64,000 nucleotides of DNA, taken from assembly GCA_964421675.1 (NCBI GenBank), contig CAYQXV010000014.1, positions 1 through 64,000 on the forward strand. Direction: 5' to 3'. The stretch is from CALLPQ01 sp964421675 (GTDB lineage: Bacteria; Pseudomonadota; Alphaproteobacteria; Caulobacterales; Parvularculaceae). Position numbers and translations under genes: made by a program. Below are positions 59,658 to 64,000 of the stretch, one piece after another (positions within the stretch are counted from its first letter, which is position 1; each line of letters starts with the position of its first letter). The notes beneath the pieces were generated by a model. It was given only the letters and a program-made list of their open reading frames with translations. It was not told the origin of the DNA and made no database searches.

Positions 59658-61172
59658 GTGAGCGCACAACGTTATACACCGCGTTATAGTATGCTGGCAC
59701 GCGCCATTGTCGATCGTCCGCTCGTCAATAGTGCATTGGTGCTTGCGGGCTTTGCGATGCTTGCCATTACGGGGCTTGTTTCTGATGAATTTTCACAAAC
59801 ACAACCGAGTACGGACTATCTTGCTTCATTGATCGTATTTGCATTGGGCGTGGTGTTTATCATGCTACTGCCGATTGCGCTTAGGGCAATTTTTCTGGGC
59901 ACAATGACCGCGCGCCTTGCCGGTCTTGGCGGGATGATTTCCGGTCTTGCCATTCTCCTCGCGGGCCCCGATTGGGTTGGCTATGAACCTGAAGGCGGGT
60001 TTAGTGCGGAGAACTTTCTACACCTGTCCGCCGCGCTTGGATTAATGAGTTGGGGTGTCGTTTGGTGTCCCCCTTTGCCGCGGTCGGTGTTTGTCGGGCC
60101 GCCTGTTCTTGTGGGTGCGTTATTTGCGATTGCAGGATTGGCCGCGCGCCTTGGTTTATTCGCTCAAACGCCCGCCCTTGAAACATTGATTGCTGCAGCA
60201 TGCGTGTTTGCAATCTCGCTGGGGACCATCATTGTCACCACCTTGCTGCTGACCTTCGTGCAAAACAGAGCCGTGCGCCGGGAGCCGCGCGACCGGGCCA
60301 TTGAAACTGTCAATGGGACCTTAGCGGGCTTGATCTTTGGATTGGCTCTTACCGCTGTCATGTATGGACTTTCCGTCGTCAGTGCGGGCGAGACTTTGTT
60401 TCCTCTTTTTCTTACCATCGCCAGCGCTTTTGCCGGCATTGGCGCGCTTTTGGTATTACCGGGCTCGCTGTGGTTGCTGGCCAAAAAGCCAGTTCTCGAT
60501 GGCGGGGCAGATGGTGGCCCCGATCATGCCCCTGATCATGTCCTTGATGATAGTTTGATCCGTGAAACCGTCGATTTTGAACCACCCGGATTTGCGGCTG
60601 TATGGCGTGTGGTGCGTCGTTTCCTACCCAATCCATCTGCCTACGGATTGATATTTGTGACCGCGATCTTTTCCGTCGTTATCACGGCCAGCAATCCGTT
60701 GCGCCCAACCCCTTTTGAGACGATCTTCGTACTTGTTGGTGTCGTGCTGGCTGGCATCGTCTTTTTATCGTTACGGGCATTTATTCTCGCAACAATAATG
60801 TTGACGATGAGCTTGATAATTTCGTCGGGGCTTGCTGGGATCGACAGTGCGGCCCGCCTTTTTGTGGGCGAACAGCTCATGGCACCGGCTCTTGGGGTCC
60901 TTTCGCTTTTTGGGGTGTTGATCCGGTTTCGCGATATTAGCGCAGGTGAAAAGCGTCCCCGGCTGGTGGTCAGCGCGTTGGTGCGAACCGCTATCGGTCC
61001 CTATGCGCTAATGTGCGGGTCCATTTTGGGACTTTTGGTGATCGCTGATCTCTCCGGCTTTTGGGAGAATGCGGCAATGGTTGCAACGCAGTTTCTCGTC
61101 ATGGTGATGATCATGCTGGTGCTGTTACCGGCGGTGGGCACGGTGCTGGCAGCGCGCTATGGACGTTTTTAA
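59658..61172 (+). CDS. Polytopic membrane protein of unknown function
   Basis: No family recognised. The 504-residue protein has about 12-14 hydrophobic segments in two blocks, separated by a polar loop near residues 275-320. That loop contains GGADGG and the repeat PDHAPDHVLDD. The blocks are not obvious repeats of each other. The start is GTG 59658, inside ATGTGA and eight bases after DUF3126; ATG 59691 is an alternative. The number of segments would fit a transporter or an envelope scaffold. It ends six bases before the convergent ApbC stop. Confidence 0.75.
   Translation: MSAQRYTPRYSMLARAIVDRPLVNSALVLAGFAMLAITGLVSDEFSQTQPSTDYLASLIVFALGVVFIMLLPIALRAIFLGTMTARLAGLGGMISGLAILLAGPDWVGYEPEGGFSAENFLHLSAALGLMSWGVVWCPPLPRSVFVGPPVLVGALFAIAGLAARLGLFAQTPALETLIAAACVFAISLGTIIVTTLLLTFVQNRAVRREPRDRAIETVNGTLAGLIFGLALTAVMYGLSVVSAGETLFPLFLTIASAFAGIGALLVLPGSLWLLAKKPVLDGGADGGPDHAPDHVLDDSLIRETVDFEPPGFAAVWRVVRRFLPNPSAYGLIFVTAIFSVVITASNPLRPTPFETIFVLVGVVLAGIVFLSLRAFILATIMLTMSLIISSGLAGIDSAARLFVGEQLMAPALGVLSLFGVLIRFRDISAGEKRPRLVVSALVRTAIGPYALMCGSILGLLVIADLSGFWENAAMVATQFLVMVMIMLVLLPAVGTVLAARYGRF
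60519..60551 (+). repeat. 12-bp tandem repeat encoding Pro-Asp-His
   Basis: Two units of about 12 bp (60519-60542) encode PDHA PDHV, and a degenerate third encodes LDD. It lies in the central polar loop of the polytopic protein. It is similar in style to the repeats at 25089 and 52998 but not in sequence. Confidence 0.7.
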
Positions 61173-61177
61173 AACTA

Positions 61178-62380
61178 TCAGCGTTTTGGCGCTATTGTTT
61201 TGCCTGCAATCGATCCGGCAATTTCTCGCAAAGAAATCGCTGCTTTGCTTTGTGAGGTCGTGACAAAACGTTCCCCTTGATCGCTTGCACTTACCATTGA
61301 TGGCTCCAAGGCGATTGAGCCGAGCAGCTCTATCTCCAGCTCATCGGCCATGCGTTTACCCCCGCCTTCACCAAAAATGAATTGGCGTGTGCCATCGGGC
61401 AATTCCAGCCATGCCATATTCTCGATCAATCCAATGACTGGAACATTTGTGCGCTGAAAAAAAGCAAGACCGCGCCGCACATCCGTTAGCGCCATCTCCT
61501 GGGGCGTGGTTACAATCACAACACCGTCAATGCGGCCTGATTGCGCCAGCGTCAAATGCGCATCGCCCGTGCCGGGGGGAGTGTCAATCAATAGAAAATC
61601 AAGCGCTGGCCAGGCAACGTCGGTGATCATTTGCCGAACAGCCCCCATCACCATGGGCCCGCGCCAGGCAAGTGCTTTATCTGTATCGACAAGCCAGCCA
61701 ATCGACATTGCCTTGATGCCTTGAGCATCGACGGGCTGAATTTTACCATCGGCCATGGTCGGCTTTCCCTCAATGCCAAGCAGGGTCGGCAGGGAAGGGC
61801 CGTAAATATCGCAATCAAGAATGCCGACCCGATGACCGGCATCTTGCAAGGCGCGCGCAAGGTTGACGGTTATGGTCGATTTACCAACGCCGCCTTTGCC
61901 CGAAGCAATCGCAATGACGTGCCCAACATCGCTGAGCGCATCTTTTAAGTCCGGTTTCGGCGCGCTCTTTTTACCCGGTCCCTGATTGGGGCCGCCCTGC
62001 TTGGAAAGCCCTAACGGATTGGCATGACCACCAGCGGCGCCCTGCGGCGGGGCGGCCGGGGAGGGGCGCATTGTATTTTGCTGAGCAGGAGCGCCAGTTT
62101 GACGCGCGGCAGTGCTATGGCGCGTGGCGATGACCTGCAGACGGGTAAGTCCCGGCACCGCGCCAACCGTCTTTTTGGCGCGCTCAACCATGGCATCAAA
62201 TAGTGCATCGGGTTCCTCGCGCGCCTCTATCACCAGGCGGACCGCATCGTCGGCAGTCAGGGAAAGCGCAGTGATTCGCCCGGTGGCAACAATATTGGCG
62301 TTTTCCACCAGGGGATCGGCGATTTCAGCAAGGGCGCTGCGGACCGCCATTAACAGGCCCCCATTATTTGTGTCAGGCAT
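61178..62380 (-). CDS. apbC: Mrp/NBP35 (ApbC) family P-loop ATPase
   Basis: Iron-sulfur cluster carrier/scaffold ATPase. The 400-residue protein has an N-terminal FeS-assembly (DUF59) domain (residues about 1-85), a Pro/Gly-rich linker (about 95-145), and the deviant Walker A IASGKGGVGKSTITVN near residue 160, with ILDCDIYGPSLPTLLG and LIDTPPGTGDAHLTL. The C-terminal CxxC that binds the cluster in ApbC is missing: the segment reads ENMAWLELPDGTRQFIFGEG. Several alphaproteobacterial members lack it as far as I recall, so this may be normal for the clade. Confidence 0.92.
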   Translation of the reverse strand: MPDTNNGGLLMAVRSALAEIADPLVENANIVATGRITALSLTADDAVRLVIEAREEPDALFDAMVERAKKTVGAVPGLTRLQVIATRHSTAARQTGAPAQQNTMRPSPAAPPQGAAGGHANPLGLSKQGGPNQGPGKKSAPKPDLKDALSDVGHVIAIASGKGGVGKSTITVNLARALQDAGHRVGILDCDIYGPSLPTLLGIEGKPTMADGKIQPVDAQGIKAMSIGWLVDTDKALAWRGPMVMGAVRQMITDVAWPALDFLLIDTPPGTGDAHLTLAQSGRIDGVVIVTTPQEMALTDVRRGLAFFQRTNVPVIGLIENMAWLELPDGTRQFIFGEGGGKRMADELEIELLGSIALEPSMVSASDQGERFVTTSQSKAAISLREIAGSIAGKTIAPKR

Positions 62381-62579
62381 GATATTTTACTCGTTTTGCC
62401 GCCATGCTATTGGAAAAAACTGATCTGTTAGGGTACAGCGATTAGGTCGACATGTGTATGCGATACGTTTTGGCCATTGTACCTTTAGGATTCAGTGACA
62501 TATATAGCGTCTAACAGTAATACCAGCCTTTTCGGCGGCGACCATTATGGGTCAGCCCCTTTAACGATAGCGAGACTAA

Positions 62580-63788
62580 ATGCCCTGGCACGATAATTCT
62601 GAAAACGGCAAACCCGTCAGTCACAATAATTCCAATGGCGGAGGACAAGGCCCATGGGGTCAGCCCCCGCGCAATGGTAGCGGCAATAATAATGGAAGCG
62701 GTCGCCCCAATCGCCCGGTTCGCGGCGGCGGTGAAGGCGATCCTCCTGATCTCGAAGAATTGCTCGAAGCCTCGCGCGCGCGGCTAAAGCGTGCCTTTCC
62801 CGGGCGTGGTGGTCGCGGCGGGGGCAGCGGCGGCGGCGGTGAATTCAAACTTACCGGTCCGATGATGGGTGTCGGTCTGTTAATTGCGGGGATTTTATAT
62901 ATTTTCGCTGGCGTTTATCAGGTTGGTGCGTCGCAACAGGCTGTTCGAACAACATTTGGTAAGTTTGACGGGATTAGTGGTCCCGGTCTGAAATGGCATG
63001 CCCCATTGTTTCAAAATATTGAGCTGGTAGATGTCAGAAATCAGCAAACAAGTTACGTTGGCTATATTGGTGAAGACACTGACCGGCCAACCGAAAATTT
63101 AATGCTCACCAGCGATCGCAATATTGTCGACATTTCTTTCACGGTGAATTGGCGTATTCGTCAAGGCGCAGTGCCTGCCGGTGAACTTCCCAATGCAGCA
63201 AAATTTGTTTTTAATATTGAAGACCCAAAAGGCACCGTGACAGCGGTTGCCGAGGCGGCGATGCGTGAGACAGTTGGCGGTCAGGAACTTGACCCGATCA
63301 TCACCAGCGGTCAGCTGGCGGTAAATGAGCAGACCCGTGAGCGTATTCAGCAAGTCCTTGATGACTATGGTAGCGGCATTCAGGTTGAACGGGTGAACAT
63401 TGAACGCCCCGAACCTCCCGCCGCGGTGCGCGATGCGTTTGCTGATGTGGTGCGTGCTGGTAATGAGAAAAACCAGATGATCAACGAAGCCACGCGAGAC
63501 GCTAACCAGATTGTTCCGGTGGCCCAAGGTCAGGCCTTGAAGATTGAACAAGAAGCAAAAGCCTATGCCGCTCAGACAGAGGCCGAAGCGATTGGTCAGG
63601 CAGGACGCTTTACGAAAATTCTTGAGGAATATTTGAAAGCCAAACAAGTAACGCGGCAACGCATGTATCTTGAAACGACAGAGCGCGTGCTCGCTAAGAT
63701 GAACAAGATCGTCATTGATGAACAGGCCGGTAATGGCATCGTTCCTTATCTGCCTTTGAATGAGTTGCAACGCGCAGGCGGCAACTAG
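62580..63788 (+). CDS. hflK: FtsH protease modulator HflK
   Basis: Band 7/SPFH membrane protein that forms a complex with HflC around FtsH. The 402-residue protein has a Gly/Asn/Arg-rich N-terminal region (residues 1-95), a single membrane segment (LTGPMMGVGLLIAGILYIFAGV region), and the SPFH domain with SQQAVRTTFGKF, TSDRNIVDISFTVNW and ERVNIERPEPPAAVRDAF, then a coiled coil with QEAKAYAAQTEAEA. hflC begins 55 bp downstream. Confidence 0.95.
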   Translation: MPWHDNSENGKPVSHNNSNGGGQGPWGQPPRNGSGNNNGSGRPNRPVRGGGEGDPPDLEELLEASRARLKRAFPGRGGRGGGSGGGGEFKLTGPMMGVGLLIAGILYIFAGVYQVGASQQAVRTTFGKFDGISGPGLKWHAPLFQNIELVDVRNQQTSYVGYIGEDTDRPTENLMLTSDRNIVDISFTVNWRIRQGAVPAGELPNAAKFVFNIEDPKGTVTAVAEAAMRETVGGQELDPIITSGQLAVNEQTRERIQQVLDDYGSGIQVERVNIERPEPPAAVRDAFADVVRAGNEKNQMINEATRDANQIVPVAQGQALKIEQEAKAYAAQTEAEAIGQAGRFTKILEEYLKAKQVTRQRMYLETTERVLAKMNKIVIDEQAGNGIVPYLPLNELQRAGGN

Positions 63789-63843
63789 ATCCTGCTTATT
63801 TTGTTTTAACGACGATAAACTACTTAAAAAAAAGAGACGCCCC

Positions 63844-64000
63844 ATGAGCGCAAATAAATTAGTCGGCCTTGGTTTAATCCTTCTTGTGATCTTCGTTGTT
63901 GTAGATCGGTCCATCTTTGTTGTGAAAGAAACCGAAACTGCAATCACTCTGCTTTTTGGTGAACCTAAAAGTGTTGAGGACAAGGCGGGTTTGCATTTCA
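63844..64000 (+). CDS. hflC: FtsH protease modulator HflC, N-terminal part (runs off window)
   Basis: The frame from ATG 63844 is open to the window end. It encodes LVGLGLILLVIFVVVDRSIF, a membrane anchor, followed by VVKETETAITLLFGEP, the start of an SPFH domain. The position 55 bp after hflK identifies it as hflC. An AAAAAAGAGACG ribosome region lies upstream. Confidence 0.93.
   Translation, partial: MSANKLVGLGLILLVIFVVVDRSIFVVKETETAITLLFGEPKSVEDKAGLHF

Noticed and set aside
1..64000. tRNA, rRNA, CRISPR array, insertion sequence, prophage or restriction system
   Set aside because: Looked for by eye on both strands; nothing met even weak criteria. CcrM has no restriction partner and fits a solitary cell-cycle enzyme.

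Overview
The window reads as chromosomal DNA of an alphaproteobacterium. Three observations support this: a CcrM-type GANTC methyltransferase whose upstream region carries a TTAA-N7-TTAA CtrA-like box and GANTC sites; the neighbourhood smc - DsbA-like thioredoxin - DUF721 - mutY - ccrM - rnhB; and a DUF3126 gene. Base composition is moderate (near 50% GC by eye). I cannot name the genus; a Caulobacterales/Parvularculales-like marine lineage is my best guess. The sequence is a draft scaffold with four 100-base N gaps (4011-4110, 24989-25088, 43551-43650, 49686-49785), three of which interrupt genes. No rRNA, tRNA, CRISPR array, insertion sequence or prophage was recognised.

Layout. 1-3.1 kb: riboflavin operon ribD(partial)-ribE-ribB-ribH followed by folE; then msrA on the other strand. 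4.2-9.2 kb: a GH42 beta-galactosidase convergent with a large TonB-dependent receptor. 9.7-14.9 kb: a membrane protein, a DedA protein, a valine-degradation set (isobutyryl-CoA dehydrogenase, DUF1330, 3-hydroxyisobutyryl-CoA hydrolase) and an AhpD-like protein. 15-22 kb: tpiA, an alpha/beta hydrolase, a PhoD-type phosphatase and two tandem amidohydrolase-like proteins, the second of which lacks the metal ligands. 22.3-30.5 kb: a ten-gene Mrp-like cation/proton antiporter operon with no full-length MrpA but three ND2/ND4/ND5-like subunits and a free-standing MbhD/MbhE-like protein. 31-36.8 kb: a stand-alone DnaA domain IV protein, a TonB protein, a DnaJ/CbpA protein, a degenerate methyltransferase-like protein and a LytS/LytTR two-component pair. 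37-48.9 kb: mmsA, a ClpP-fold membrane-anchored protein, smc, DsbA-like lipoprotein, DUF721, mutY, ccrM, rnhB and a radical SAM gene. 49-55 kb: two glycosyltransferase-like genes broken by a gap, MscS-type channel, hemF, an unknown protein and galT. 55-64 kb: two small unknown genes with their own terminators, DUF898 + M48 peptidase, a copper chaperone, DUF3126, an unknown polytopic protein, an Mrp/ApbC ATPase, hflK and the start of hflC.

Functional links. The valine pathway is split: dehydrogenase and hydrolase at 11-13.7 kb, MmsA at 37 kb. Galactoside use may involve the GH42 enzyme and GalT, which lie 48 kb apart; the receptor next to GH42 is a candidate for uptake. A TonB protein that could energise such receptors lies at 31.7 kb. 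The cell-cycle block (smc, ccrM, rnhB) carries the clearest regulatory signals in the window. The most unusual content is the MrpA-less antiporter operon, the orphan DnaA domain IV protein, a small protein with Phe-Asp-x-Phe repeats (54964-55236), three likely pseudo-enzymes or active-site variants (RibB, amidohydrolase 2, methyltransferase-like), and in-frame 12-15 bp tandem repeats in linkers of several membrane proteins.
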